DNA of 64,000 nt. It comes from TMED14 sp002378565 (lineage in GTDB: Bacteria > Bacteroidota > Bacteroidia > Flavobacteriales > Schleiferiaceae). The notes beneath the pieces were generated by a model. It worked only from the letters and a program-made list of their open reading frames with translations. It ran no database searches and had not been told where the DNA came from. The translations under genes were made by a program, and so were the position numbers. Location of the stretch: NCBI GenBank assembly GCA_943846715.1, contig OX044356.1, positions 1,302,001 to 1,366,000 of the forward strand. Direction: 5' to 3'. The first letter of the stretch is position 1. Every line of letters begins with the position of its first letter. Of the stretch, positions 1 through 8,968 are shown piece by piece.

Positions 1-86
1 CCATCGAGGTAATCCAACAAGGCCTGCCCTGAAACAGCGTACTTGGCCTCCAAGGCATCGATGCGGGTTTTCAATTCTGATTCCAT
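1..86 (-). CDS. N-terminus of probable tryptophan 2,3-dioxygenase (partial, runs off window)
   Basis: Only the first 28 codons are inside the window; the gene continues to the left. The visible peptide has a charged helix followed by KYAVSGQALLDYLDG. From memory this resembles the start of Bacteroidota tryptophan 2,3-dioxygenases, which carry a K-Y-x-x-x-G-Q-x-x-x-x-Y-L-x-G-L segment before the haem-binding catalytic core. That enzyme opens the indole ring of tryptophan in the kynurenine pathway. The ATG lies 17 bases after the stop codon of the histidine kinase on the same strand, so the gene may be the last of that transcript. No catalytic residue is visible, so the call is tentative. Confidence 0.4.
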   Translation of the reverse strand, partial: MESELKTRIDALEAKYAVSGQALLDYLD

Positions 87-103
87 GGGGTGAAATTAGG
101 CGA

Positions 104-1144
104 TTAGGCCTTAGGTACCCCATAAATGAAGGTGCTACCATGCCCCAATTCGGCGGCAACGGTGATGGATTGATCATGGGCTTCAACAATGTGCTTGGCA
201 ATGGCCAGACCCAGCCCCGTTCCAGACACCTGCTTTCCATGCACCCTTGCACGATCTGCACGGTAAAAGCGCTCAAATATCCGTGTGATGTCATCCTGTG
301 CGATACCTATTCCATTGTCCTTGACCACCACATCCAAGCGGTTGGCTTGATCGATCAATTGGATATGCAATTCAGGCTTGTTTTCTGAAGCGTACTTGAT
401 GGCATTGCTGATCAGGTTTAACAAGACCTGTTCCATGCGCTGCTTGTCTGCCATAACCCTGTCATCAAGGGTGTCAGGCAAGGTCAAATGAACCTGAATG
501 CCTGCGTGTTCTAATCGGTCTTCCATTTGCTCCATGGCATCAAGCACTTGTTGCTTGAGTCCATAGGGCGACTGCTCCAAGGTCAGCTTGCCTGATTCCA
601 AGTGAGCCAATACATCCATGTCACGCAGCAAGCGGATCATCCGATCCACATTGCGGCTAGCCTTTTTGAAAAAGCGTTCCCGCTGTACGGCATCTTCTAC
701 CCCATCCATGAGGGTCAGCAAGTACCCCTGAATATTAAACACCGGGTTTTTCATCTCATGGGATAGGTTGGCGATAAACTCCCGTCGAATAGTGTCCTGT
801 GCGCGGAGGCTTGTCATTTCCACAGCAGCCCGCCTGACCCACATGGTCACTTCCATGTCTACCCGACCCAGCTCCTTGGCATCTTGAAGCATGTCATCCC
901 GGTATTTTTCCGGATTGTTCAATGCCTTGTAAATCCGGGTGAGCTTCACGTGCATGAATTGCTTGATCATGGATTCTGCAATCACTGCTGTCACTACACC
1001 TGACCCTACAGCAAACAGCATCAAGTTGACTGCTTGAGGGGTTTGACCTTGCAGCCAGAACACCAGATACATGGACAATCCGTTTGTCAGACCTACAATC
1101 AGACCAATAACGCTAGCTATTCGGCGAGGGTTTTTGAACATCAT
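104..1144 (-). CDS. Membrane sensor histidine kinase (PhoR-like, OmpR-family partner)
   Basis: 346 residues. Two hydrophobic segments (about residues 9-30 and 39-59) separated by a very short loop anchor it in the inner membrane with almost no periplasmic sensor domain. The dimerization/phosphoacceptor helix carries the H-box FIANLSHEMKNP (His about 129). The catalytic domain shows the N-box LLNLISNAIKYA, the G1 box DNGIGIAQDD and the G2 box GTGLGLAIAKHIVE, so it should be an active autokinase. Its start overlaps the end of the upstream response-regulator gene by 4 bases, which implies translational coupling and a cognate pair. Bacteroidota homologues are often named PhoR by similarity, but nothing here shows that phosphate is the signal. 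Confidence 0.9.
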   Translation of the reverse strand: MMFKNPRRIASVIGLIVGLTNGLSMYLVFWLQGQTPQAVNLMLFAVGSGVVTAVIAESMIKQFMHVKLTRIYKALNNPEKYRDDMLQDAKELGRVDMEVTMWVRRAAVEMTSLRAQDTIRREFIANLSHEMKNPVFNIQGYLLTLMDGVEDAVQRERFFKKASRNVDRMIRLLRDMDVLAHLESGKLTLEQSPYGLKQQVLDAMEQMEDRLEHAGIQVHLTLPDTLDDRVMADKQRMEQVLLNLISNAIKYASENKPELHIQLIDQANRLDVVVKDNGIGIAQDDITRIFERFYRADRARVHGKQVSGTGLGLAIAKHIVEAHDQSITVAAELGHGSTFIYGVPKA

Positions 1145-1824
1145 GGCGTCAACTTGTAACCCACGCCCTTGATGGTGGTGATGAATGCTTGCCCAATTTT
1201 TCCTCTGATCCTTCGAATGTGGACGTCGATGGTCCGATCACCCACAATGACATCATCGCCCCAAACTTCCTGGAGAATGACCTCTCTGGTCAAAACACTG
1301 CCTGGCTTTGTGGCCAACAAATACAACAGCTCAAATTCTTTGCGTGGCAATGCCAAGCTCTTGCCGTCCAAGGTGACGGTGAAGGTGTCTGGATCGACGC
1401 GAAGACCTGCCACCTCAATGGCTGAATACGCCTGCTTTGATTTATGGGCAGTTCTTCTCAACAGGGCTTTGACTCGACTGATGAGAACTTTTGGCTGGAT
1501 GGGCTTGGTGATGTAGTCATCTGCCCCAGCCTCAAACCCCGCCAATTGTGAGTAATCCTCGCCTCGCGCACTCAAAAAGGCAATGGCCACGGATTGGCCG
1601 TCGCGACGAGCCCTGATGGCTTTGCATGCTTCTACCCCATCCATGTGAGGCATCATGACATCCATCAATACCAGTTGTGGTTGGTGTTTGATGAATTGCT
1701 TCAGACCGTCTGAACCATCCTCCGCCTCCACAACTCCGTAGCCTTCTTGCGCCAGATGGTAGTGGATCAGTTCCCTGATATCCGCATCATCATCCACCAA
1801 TAAAATCAGAGCCTGCTTGTCCAT
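1141..1824 (-). CDS. OmpR/PhoB-family response regulator
   Basis: 227 residues from the ATG at 1824. An in-frame extension to 1881 is possible, but its first 19 residues do not look like receiver sequence. The receiver domain has the acidic pocket VDDDAD, the phosphoacceptor Asp in LVLMDVMMPHMDG (about residue 55), the switch Ser in FLSARG and the conserved Lys in ITKPIQP. The C-terminal half is a winged-helix DNA-binding domain of the Trans_reg_C type, ending with IRGKIGQ...TIKGVGYKL. It is the first gene of a transcript that continues into the histidine kinase and perhaps the dioxygenase gene. Target genes cannot be inferred from the window. Confidence 0.92.
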   Translation of the reverse strand: MDKQALILLVDDDADIRELIHYHLAQEGYGVVEAEDGSDGLKQFIKHQPQLVLMDVMMPHMDGVEACKAIRARRDGQSVAIAFLSARGEDYSQLAGFEAGADDYITKPIQPKVLISRVKALLRRTAHKSKQAYSAIEVAGLRVDPDTFTVTLDGKSLALPRKEFELLYLLATKPGSVLTREVILQEVWGDDVIVGDRTIDVHIRRIRGKIGQAFITTIKGVGYKLTP

Positions 1825-1928
1825 CAATTCACGATTCGTTGCAGTAAAAGTACGGCCATCAATGTCGGAACATGGCCACACATGCTTGCTGACCTTTTAA
1901 GCGGAGGTACATGGCATACCTTGCAGCC

Positions 1929-3206
1929 ATGAAAGCACAATCACGACTGTTCCTAGCCCTTTTAATCATTACATCCTTCCAATCATTTGCTACGGATACC
2001 GTGAGAGTTATGACTTACAACCTGATGTACTACCGGAGTTCAACGAGTTTTTGTGATTACAACGTCAACCCACCAACGGTGAAAGATTCTGCCATGAAAG
2101 CCATTGTGGCTTATGCGCAACCCGACATCATCCTTTGCCAGGAAATGAGCGGCCAGGACACCTTGGGTCATTCTGCCTTACTGAACAATGCCCTCAATGT
2201 CAACGGCGTGACGCGCTGGACAAAAATCCCTTGGCAAAGCAACGGCAGCGGCATCGTGGGTGGCATTTTCTATGACAAGGAAAAATTCCAATACATGTCA
2301 CATGGCATCATCAAAAAAGGCAATGACGGCCTGAACTTGACCCGAGGCATCGACTGGGTACACCTTTACTACCGCGACTCTCTGCATGGCTATGGCAAAG
2401 ACACCGTCTACCTGCGGGTTTTCAACGCGCACCTGAAAGCGGGCAGTCAAACCAGTGATGAAAACCTTCGAAACAAAGCAGCCCAGGCGTTGATCACTTA
2501 CATGTACCAAAACCCCAGTGGTGCACACAGGATTTTTGGTGGCGATTTCAACGTCAAAACCAGCCAGGAGCCTTGCTATCAAACCCTTGTCAACCCCGCA
2601 AACACATCCCTGCGATTCAATGACCCCATCAACAAGCCAGGCAATTGGAACAACGTCTACGCGCATCGCTATGTTCACACCCAAAGCACCCGAGACATTC
2701 AGACCAATGGTGGTTGTTTTTCCGGTGGTGGGCTCGATGACCGATTGGACCAAATCTTGGTCTCAGATGCATTGACTTCCGGACAAGCAGCGTTCACGGT
2801 GTTACCTAGCACCTACCGAGTGATTGGCAATGATGGGCAACATTTTGATGACGCCATCAACGCCAATGGCAACAGCTCCGTGCCTGCCAATGTGCTGAAT
2901 GCCCTTTACAACCTGTCAGACCACCTACCTGTGGTCGTTGACATTGCCGTGGAAAGCCCCAACGTGTCATTGGTTGACCTGAAGCAATGGCATTGCCAAA
3001 TTCTTGGCTCCTTGACACAAGGGTTTCGGATTCAATGGAACAAAGACATGAGCGGAACCACATACCAGCTCAGCAATGGCCTTGGTCAAGTTCTCGAACA
3101 AGGACAACTCAGCGGCAAGCAGTTGGATCTTCCAAGCCAACAAGGCTTAAGCTATCTCATCATGGCGCATCCCATTCATGGTCGCCATGTCATCAAATTG
3201 CTCTAA
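1929..3206 (+). CDS. Secreted endonuclease/exonuclease/phosphatase-family protein
   Basis: 425 residues from the ATG at 1929, which gives a clean Sec signal peptide (MKAQSRLFLALLI...FA). An earlier ATG at 1911 adds six residues and has GGAGG just upstream, so the start is not certain. The EEP (DNase I-like) fold is shown by MTYNLMYYR near the mature N-terminus, an acidic catalytic segment DIILCQEM, the GGDFNV metal/substrate motif and the closing SDHLPVVVDI motif with its catalytic Asp-His. A C-terminal beta-rich stretch ending GRHVIKLL resembles the sorting domains of T9SS cargo, though it is a weak match. Likely a metal-dependent phosphodiesterase acting outside the cell or on its surface. 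The substrate (DNA, RNA or phospholipid) cannot be decided from sequence. The next gene encodes another exported protein. Confidence 0.82.
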   Translation: MKAQSRLFLALLIITSFQSFATDTVRVMTYNLMYYRSSTSFCDYNVNPPTVKDSAMKAIVAYAQPDIILCQEMSGQDTLGHSALLNNALNVNGVTRWTKIPWQSNGSGIVGGIFYDKEKFQYMSHGIIKKGNDGLNLTRGIDWVHLYYRDSLHGYGKDTVYLRVFNAHLKAGSQTSDENLRNKAAQALITYMYQNPSGAHRIFGGDFNVKTSQEPCYQTLVNPANTSLRFNDPINKPGNWNNVYAHRYVHTQSTRDIQTNGGCFSGGGLDDRLDQILVSDALTSGQAAFTVLPSTYRVIGNDGQHFDDAINANGNSSVPANVLNALYNLSDHLPVVVDIAVESPNVSLVDLKQWHCQILGSLTQGFRIQWNKDMSGTTYQLSNGLGQVLEQGQLSGKQLDLPSQQGLSYLIMAHPIHGRHVIKLL

Positions 3207-3252
3207 CTCTAACCAAACATTTGTACATTCACAGCATACAAACCACCACTAC

Positions 3253-4719
3253 ATGAAACATTTTACTAGCGCATTATTCCTTGTTGCATCTTTTGGCCTA
3301 TTTGGTCAAAACTGCACCCAACCATTCATCTCTGAATACCTTGAAGGCTCAAGCAACAACAAGGCCCTTGAAATCGTGAACCCAAGCAGTTCGCCATTGA
3401 ACATGAGCATCTATTCGATCTCTTCATTCAACAACGGCAACACATCGCCAACCAACACTTTTCAGTTCCCTAACATCACCTTGCCTGCTAATGGCGTCTA
3501 TGTGATCGCTAACGGAAATGCTGATCCCAGTATTTTAAGTGTGTCTGACACCACCTCAGGCGTCACCTGGTTCAATGGCGATGACGCCATTGTTCTGTTT
3601 AAAAACACGGACACCTTAGACATCATCGGCGTCGTTGGCACCGATCCTGGCACCAGCTGGGTGGTCGGTAGCGGCGCAACCAAGGAATTCACCTTGGTAC
3701 GAAAGACCACTGTGCAAACAGGCCAGACCAACTGGGCAATAGGTGCAGGCGAATGGGATGTTAGCCCACAAAACACCTTCACCTACCTCGGCAGCCATAG
3801 TAGCGCTTGCGGCGGTAGCGGTGGCGGCGGTGGCGGCGGTGGCCCCACTTACTACCCAGCGCGCAGCATCAGTCAGATTCGCGGCATCAATGGCTCAGGC
3901 GTTGCAGACAGCTTGGGTTCGAAAGCAGCAATTTCCGGTGTGGTTTTCACGCCTGACTTCTTTGGATCTACTGGCTATCAGATTCACATTGATGATGGCA
4001 CTGGTGGTATCATGATCTATTCAACGAATGATGTTGACAGCTACTCTTCCACCCAGGGTGATTCAATCCATGTTTTTGGTGAAGTTGCTCAATACAATGG
4101 CCTGCTTGAATTCGTTCCCGATAGCATTTACCTCATTGCACAGGGTGCCACCCAGCCAACTGCCACCACCGTAACTGCATTGAATGAAAACACAGAATCG
4201 CAGCTGATCACATTGCAGTGCGTCACTTTGGTTGACCCCAATCAGTGGACACAAAGTGGATCAGGATTCAATGTGGAGCTCACCGACGGCACCAACAACT
4301 ACTGGATGCGCATCGATGACGTTTGTGATTGGTACGCCTACGCTGCCCCTACCGGCTACCAAAACGTCACGGGTGTCGGCGGTCAATACGATCCTTCTTC
4401 TCCTTATGACAGTGGTTACCAAATATTTCCAAGAGATCTTGCAGACATTGTGGCTTGCACCATTGGTCTTGAAGAGCCAACCGATAGGGTTCTTGAAGCA
4501 TACCCTAACCCTGCATCTAGCATTTTAACCATCCAATTGCCTCAAGGCAGCTTGACCACCATTCAGTTGATCAATGCATTGGGTCAAGTGGTTGCGCGCA
4601 CTGAAAGCCTCAAGGATCAAGTTACCATGAACGTTGAGGGCTTGAACAGTGGCCTCTACATTGTAAGGTTGACAACAGGCGACGACCAACGAAGCATGCG
4701 TGTTGTGATTCAGCATTGA
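3253..4719 (+). CDS. Secreted lamin-tail-domain protein with T9SS C-terminal sorting domain
   Basis: 488 residues. The start at 3253 gives a signal peptide (MKHFTSALFLVASFGLFGQ). The first part (about 20-165) is a lamin-tail domain: it begins PFISEYLEGSSNNKALEIVNP and includes NGDDAIVLF. A run of Gly residues (DNA about 3808-3843) links it to an OB-fold-like beta region (about 205-405, with VSGVVF-like strands and GGIMIYS), of a type often attached to extracellular nucleases. The last 80 residues form a T9SS type A sorting domain (YPNPAS...GLYIVRL). Lamin-tail domains in bacteria commonly accompany extracellular nucleases, and the preceding gene encodes an EEP-family enzyme 46 bases upstream. 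A role in binding extracellular nucleic acid is inference. Confidence 0.82.
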   Translation: MKHFTSALFLVASFGLFGQNCTQPFISEYLEGSSNNKALEIVNPSSSPLNMSIYSISSFNNGNTSPTNTFQFPNITLPANGVYVIANGNADPSILSVSDTTSGVTWFNGDDAIVLFKNTDTLDIIGVVGTDPGTSWVVGSGATKEFTLVRKTTVQTGQTNWAIGAGEWDVSPQNTFTYLGSHSSACGGSGGGGGGGGPTYYPARSISQIRGINGSGVADSLGSKAAISGVVFTPDFFGSTGYQIHIDDGTGGIMIYSTNDVDSYSSTQGDSIHVFGEVAQYNGLLEFVPDSIYLIAQGATQPTATTVTALNENTESQLITLQCVTLVDPNQWTQSGSGFNVELTDGTNNYWMRIDDVCDWYAYAAPTGYQNVTGVGGQYDPSSPYDSGYQIFPRDLADIVACTIGLEEPTDRVLEAYPNPASSILTIQLPQGSLTTIQLINALGQVVARTESLKDQVTMNVEGLNSGLYIVRLTTGDDQRSMRVVIQH

Positions 4720-4740
4720 TAGAGTTCCTTATTAACATTG

Positions 4741-4770
4741 AAAAACCGGCCTTAACAGGCCGGTTTTTTT
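4741..4770 (+). terminator. Rho-independent terminator after the lamin-tail gene
   Basis: AACCGGCC and GGCCGGTT form a perfect GC-rich stem around a short TTAACA loop, followed by a run of T. It lies 21 bases past the stop codon of the secreted protein gene. Confidence 0.88.
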
Positions 4771-4802
4771 GTGCTCAAAAGCCTTCTTCAATTTCAAGGC
4801 AT

Positions 4803-4838
4803 AAAAAAACCGGCACGCATAACGTGCCGGTAATTTTT
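4803..4838 (-). terminator. Rho-independent terminator of tRNA-Gly
   Basis: ACCGGCACG and CGTGCCGGT form a 9-bp stem around a 5-base loop. On the minus strand the stem is followed by seven T, so it ends the tRNA-Gly transcript. T residues also follow it on the plus strand, so it may work in both directions. Confidence 0.85.
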
Positions 4839-4840
4839 TG

Positions 4841-4913
<73 letters not shown>

Positions 4914-4922
4914 AGTGGGCGA

Positions 4923-4930
4923 CAAAGATA
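4923..4930 (-). promoter_or_regulatory. Promoter -7 box of tRNA-Gly (TATCTTTG)
   Basis: A perfect match to the Bacteroidota -7 consensus TAnnTTTG on the minus strand. A TTG that could be the -33 element lies 21 bases further upstream (4952-4954). Transcription would start a few bases before the tRNA 5' end at 4913. Confidence 0.75.
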
Positions 4931-5003
4931 TGTAAAATTTCTTAGGTCCATCAAGGAACTCAGGGGAAACTTTAGGCCCAAATCTGCTTTTGAGAAACCC
5001 CCA

Positions 5004-7586
5004 TCAATCTGCGGACTCGCCATAGAGCTCCTTCCATCGTTGAATCATTAACAACGCCTCCATGGGGGTCAATTCATTGGGGTTACAGCCGCTCAACTCC
5101 TGCTTCCAAGCCTTAGTCTGCTCATCCTCCCACTGAATCAACGACAGTTGGTAACCAGGGGAGGTTTCAGCTGCAACAGATTGGTCTTGGCCTCGCTGAG
5201 ACTCAAGTGACTTCAGCACATCTGCAGCGCGCAAGACAACTGGCTTTGGCAAGCCCGCCATCTGAGCCACATGGATACCAAAGCTGTGATTGGAGCCGCC
5301 TTCCATCAGCTGACGCAAAAAGATGATGCGATCACCCTCCTCTTTGATGGCGACATGCCAATTGGCAATGTGGGGCAGGTGGTCAGCTAGTTCATTGAGC
5401 TCATGGTAGTGGGTGGCAAAGAGGGTCAATGGCTTGAAGGGGTGGTTGTGCAGGTATTCAGCAATGGCCTGCGCAATGCTCACGCCATCATAGGTTGCTG
5501 TCCCTCTGCCTATTTCATCAAGCAAGACCAAGCTCCGCTCTGACAAGCCGTGCAATATGCTTGCTGTCTCCGACATTTCAACCATGAAGGTAGATTCTCC
5601 GCCGCTGATGTTGTCACTGGCGCCAACGCGAACAAACAAACGGTCCATCAATGGCAAGGTGGCGGATTTTGCGGGGAGGTAACTACCCATTTGCGCCATG
5701 ATGCTGTGAATGGCTGTTTGCCTAAGCAAGGCGGACTTACCACTCATGTTTGGCCCTGTAAGGATCCATTCTCTTTGCCCATCAGCATCAAGGATCACTG
5801 TATTGGGGACATAGGACTCGCCCTCAGGCAGGCAGGCTTCAATCACTGGATGTCGACCATCAATCACCTCCCAATGGCGGTCAGCATGCATGACTGGCTT
5901 CACCCAGCGATGGCGAGCTGCTTGGTCTGCAAGCCCGACCAATACATCCATGGCAGCGATTTGCCTGGCTGCCTTCAATATTGCGGGAGCATGACCTTGC
6001 GATCGCTGAATCAAGCCTTGGTAAAGCTCTTGCTCCAAGCTGGCAATCTGTCCATCGGCAGCTAAAATGGCTGTTTCAAGCACCTTGAGTTCTTCTGTGA
6101 TGTAGCGTTCTGCATTGACAAGGGTCTGCTTCCTGACCCAGGATTCAGGCACTTTGTCTTTGTGGCTGTTTCTTACTTCCAAGTAGTAGCCAAAGACATT
6201 ATTGAACGCCACCTTCAAACTACTGATACCCGTGGCCTCAATTTCTCTTGCCACGATGTCATTGAGGATGCCTCTTGCGTTGGTCTTCAAGCTGCGATGA
6301 TGATCCAGCTCTTCATGGGCGCCTGACGCGATAACACCGCCTTTTGACAGCAGCAATGGGGCTTCCTGGTCAATGAGGGCATTCACCTCCTTGCACCATG
6401 ATGGCAAGCAATCCAAGGCTTCCAAGTAGGGCAGCCAGGCATCTTCACCATTGAGCAATCCAGCAACTGTTTCAGCCGCTTTGAGCGAGTGGACAAGCCG
6501 CAACAATTCTCTAGGCCCAATCCTTCCCGTTGAAAGCCTTGTGGCCATCCGCTCCAAGTCATGCACTTGACGTAAGCCATCCTTGAGCTCGTCTCGATCC
6601 ATGGTCAGTGCCGCGCCAATTGCTGCTTGCCGGATTGCAATGGCATCGATGTCCACCAAAGGCAGAGTCAGCCAATGGCGCATCATCCTAGCTCCCATAG
6701 CCGTCACGGAATCATCCAACACCTCAACCAAGGGCGTTCCTTCTGGGGTGCTGGGGTGCAGGAGTTCCAGGTTGCGAACCGTGAATCGATCCATCCATAA
6801 ATGGCTGTCAACCCGTAAGACATGGGCCGAGGTTACGTGACTTAAGTCATCGTAGCAGCTTTGCTTGAGGTAGGTAATCAAGGCACCTGAAGCAATCACT
6901 GCCAATGGCTTGCCGTCCATCCCAAAACCCTTGAGGGATGACACCTTCAACAAGCTGCTGAGCTGCTTCTGTGCGTGCGCGTGTGCAAAGGCCCACTCAT
7001 CCAGGGTGGATGGGCTCGCCCTGCCTACAAAATCTCTTGCGCGGGGATCCCTTCGATTGATGACGCATTCGCTGGGCGTGAAGCTCTGCATCCATCGATC
7101 GATGTCTGCCAGGCTGCCCTCTGCCACATGGAACTCCCCAGTGGAAACATCCATCAAGGCCAGGCCTGCCTGCTTGCCGTCCAAATGAATGCAGGCGAGG
7201 TAGTTGTTTGACCGTGCTGAAAGCAAACCTTCATGGTGGGCAATGCCCGGGGTGATCACTTCTGTCACGCCTCGTTTCACAATGCCTTTGACGCCCTTGG
7301 GGTCTTCCAATTGTTCACAAATTGCCACTTTGTGTCCGCCCCTAACAAGCTTGGGGAGGTAGGTGTCTAAAGCGTGGTAAGGGAAGCCAGCCAACTCAAG
7401 GTCAGCTGCCGCTCCATTGCTTCGTTTGGTCAAAACAATATCCAGGGTTTTCGATGCCTTCACGGCATCTTGACCAAAAGTTTCATAAAAGTCACCCACC
7501 CGGAAAAGCAAGAGCGCCTCAGGGTGCTCAGCTTTCATCGCATTGAATTGTACCATCAAAGGGGTGACTTTCTTTGTCTTTGCCAC
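5004..7586 (-). CDS. mutS: DNA mismatch repair protein MutS
   Basis: About 860 residues. I prefer the GTG at 7586 because MutS homology (KVTPLMVQFNAMKAEHP) begins right after it. ATGs at 7628 and 7634 would add 14-16 residues with no family resemblance and would overlap the divergent methylase gene. The mismatch-recognition motif is GDFYETFG (Phe-x-Glu wedge), followed by connector, lever and clamp regions. The ATPase domain has Walker A TGPNMSGKS, GASDNISGGESTFMVEM, Walker B LVLLDEIGRGTATYDG and the ATHYHEL switch. It recognises mispairs and small loops in DNA and recruits MutL. MutL is not in the window. The gene stands alone on its strand. Confidence 0.97.
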   Translation of the reverse strand: MAKTKKVTPLMVQFNAMKAEHPEALLLFRVGDFYETFGQDAVKASKTLDIVLTKRSNGAAADLELAGFPYHALDTYLPKLVRGGHKVAICEQLEDPKGVKGIVKRGVTEVITPGIAHHEGLLSARSNNYLACIHLDGKQAGLALMDVSTGEFHVAEGSLADIDRWMQSFTPSECVINRRDPRARDFVGRASPSTLDEWAFAHAHAQKQLSSLLKVSSLKGFGMDGKPLAVIASGALITYLKQSCYDDLSHVTSAHVLRVDSHLWMDRFTVRNLELLHPSTPEGTPLVEVLDDSVTAMGARMMRHWLTLPLVDIDAIAIRQAAIGAALTMDRDELKDGLRQVHDLERMATRLSTGRIGPRELLRLVHSLKAAETVAGLLNGEDAWLPYLEALDCLPSWCKEVNALIDQEAPLLLSKGGVIASGAHEELDHHRSLKTNARGILNDIVAREIEATGISSLKVAFNNVFGYYLEVRNSHKDKVPESWVRKQTLVNAERYITEELKVLETAILAADGQIASLEQELYQGLIQRSQGHAPAILKAARQIAAMDVLVGLADQAARHRWVKPVMHADRHWEVIDGRHPVIEACLPEGESYVPNTVILDADGQREWILTGPNMSGKSALLRQTAIHSIMAQMGSYLPAKSATLPLMDRLFVRVGASDNISGGESTFMVEMSETASILHGLSERSLVLLDEIGRGTATYDGVSIAQAIAEYLHNHPFKPLTLFATHYHELNELADHLPHIANWHVAIKEEGDRIIFLRQLMEGGSNHSFGIHVAQMAGLPKPVVLRAADVLKSLESQRGQDQSVAAETSPGYQLSLIQWEDEQTKAWKQELSGCNPNELTPMEALLMIQRWKELYGESAD

Positions 7587-7607
7587 GGCATCAGGTTTTT
7601 GGAGACT

Positions 7608-7615
7608 TACCTTTG
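7608..7615 (+). promoter_or_regulatory. Promoter -7 box of the RNA methylase gene (TACCTTTG)
   Basis: A perfect TAnnTTTG box with its last base 11 bases before the ATG at 7627, giving a leader of about 8 bases. It lies in the divergent gap with mutS. Confidence 0.6.
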
Positions 7616-7626
7616 CGAATATAACC

Positions 7627-8157
7627 ATGCGCAAACGCTTAAATGCCGAACTGCAACGGCTACAACCTGCAGATTATTCACAAGCTGAAAGGCCAACTAT
7701 TTGGGTCATTCTAGAGAACCTGCGCTCAGCCCACAATGTGGGAAGCCTATTCCGAACCTGTGATGCCTTTGGAATGAGTGGCATCTCCCTTTGTGGCTAC
7801 TGCGCTCGACCGCCCCACAAGCAAGTTGATAAGGTTGCCCTTGGGGCTCAACTTTCCCTGCCATGGGATGGTCACGAGAATGCCCTGTCTGCGATTCAAG
7901 CAGCAAAAGACAAGGGCCTGTTGGTCCTTGCGGTGGAACAAGCCGATGAGGCCATTCAACTCCAAGACCTTCCATGCCCCCAAGGTGGCATCGCATTGGT
8001 TTTCGGGAATGAAGTGGACGGCGTTTCTGAATTGGCCATGGCCGCCTGTGACGGCGCTGTGGAGATTCCGCAGTTTGGCAGCAAACACAGCCTCAATGTC
8101 AGTGTCTGTGGTGGCGCCGTGTTGTGGGAAGTGGCGAGACGCTACCGGAAACTGTAA
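7627..8157 (+). CDS. SpoU/TrmH-family RNA 2'-O-methyltransferase
   Basis: 176 residues from the ATG at 7627 (MRKRLNAEL). The SPOUT-fold motifs are clear. Motif 1 is ILENLRSAHNVGSLFRTCDAF with its catalytic Arg and Asn. Motif 2 is ALVFGNEVDGVS. Motif 3 is AVEIPQFGSKHSLNVSVCGG, the knot that binds SAM. At this length it is a catalytic domain without an added RNA-binding domain, similar to TrmL/TrmH-like proteins, so the substrate is probably tRNA, but the exact nucleotide cannot be assigned. It is divergent from mutS and ends facing the OmpA lipoprotein gene. Confidence 0.92.
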   Translation: MRKRLNAELQRLQPADYSQAERPTIWVILENLRSAHNVGSLFRTCDAFGMSGISLCGYCARPPHKQVDKVALGAQLSLPWDGHENALSAIQAAKDKGLLVLAVEQADEAIQLQDLPCPQGGIALVFGNEVDGVSELAMAACDGAVEIPQFGSKHSLNVSVCGGAVLWEVARRYRKL

Positions 8158-8179
8158 GCAGCCCTAGGTAAACAGGCAT

Positions 8180-8207
8180 AAAAAAACCCGAGGTTTCCCT
8201 CGGGTTC
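8180..8207 (-). terminator. Rho-independent terminator of the folK-OmpA lipoprotein operon
   Basis: AACCCGAGG and CCTCGGGTT form a 9-bp stem around a TTTC loop. The run of A at 8180-8186 is a T-run after the stem on the minus strand. It lies 21 bases past the stop codon of the lipoprotein gene. Confidence 0.88.
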
Positions 8208-8227
8208 AATGTCAATGCGGTTGAGGC

Positions 8228-8968
8228 TTATTTCACAAAGCGGAACTCAACGCGGCGGTTGTGTGCATTCCTTGAAGAAAGCAACTCAGACTCACCTTTT
8301 GATACCACCTGAAGGCGAGCATCAGAAATGCCGTAGACCTTGTTCAATACGCGAACAACAGACTTAGCGCGGCGCTCTCCAATGCGGATATTCACCTTTT
8401 CAGAACCACTCTTGTCAGCATGACCAACAACTTGAAGGGTCAAGCTAGGGTTGTTCTTGAGCATCTTAGCTACAGAAGACAATTGATCTTCGTCAGCAGC
8501 CGTTACGGTTACGCTGTTCAATGCAAAGTGAACCTCAGGAATGAATGCTTCAGCTACGCTGGCAGTCACAGTTCCTTCAATCTTCTTGCCTTGGAAGTTC
8601 ACCAATGCACCTGCAGGGGTGTTCTTTTCCTGGTCATTGGAGTCCATGACGCCATCGCCATCACCATCGCTTTCAATTTTACGGCCAGATGCGTCAACAC
8701 GAGCACCTTTTTGGGTGAACGGATTCACGTCTAACTCGTGGCGAATACCGTCACCATCAAGGTCAAGTGCACGACCTGAACCATCAACCAAAGCACCAGC
8801 GGGGGTGTTGGCTTCTTGGTCCAATGCGTCAGAAACGCCATCTTGGTCAGCGTCAGCTTGTACCGTTACCATTTTGTCTTGCAATGAAGCAACCTGCTCT
8901 TCAAGATCCTTAATCTGACCACAAGAGGCCAATGCGAGGGCGGCAGCGCCCATCAATACATATTTCAT
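8228..8968 (-). CDS. OmpA-family outer-membrane lipoprotein with thrombospondin type 3-like repeats
   Basis: 246 residues. The signal ends in the lipobox LASC, so the protein should be lipid-anchored after cleavage before Cys. A short coiled-coil segment (DLEEQVASLQDKM) is followed by Asp-rich calcium-binding repeats of the thrombospondin type 3 kind (DADQDGVSDALDQE, LDLDGDGI, SDGDGDGVMDSNDQE). The phrase NTPAGALV occurs twice. The C-terminal domain is OmpA-like peptidoglycan-binding (VVGHADKSGSEKVNIRIGERRA, then NRRVEFRFVK). It likely tethers the outer membrane to the wall. The ATG at 8968 overlaps the TGA of folK as ATGA, so the two genes are probably translationally coupled. Confidence 0.92.
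   Translation of the reverse strand: MKYVLMGAAALALASCGQIKDLEEQVASLQDKMVTVQADADQDGVSDALDQEANTPAGALVDGSGRALDLDGDGIRHELDVNPFTQKGARVDASGRKIESDGDGDGVMDSNDQEKNTPAGALVNFQGKKIEGTVTASVAEAFIPEVHFALNSVTVTAADEDQLSSVAKMLKNNPSLTLQVVGHADKSGSEKVNIRIGERRAKSVVRVLNKVYGISDARLQVVSKGESELLSSRNAHNRRVEFRFVK

Noticed and set aside
3808..3843. Gly-codon repeat run as a possible assembly error
   Set aside because: It stays in frame and forms a plausible flexible linker between the lamin-tail and OB-like regions.
5550..6065. Long open frame opposite mutS
   Set aside because: It is the antisense shadow of a conserved gene with low-stop codon usage; the peptide shows no domain.
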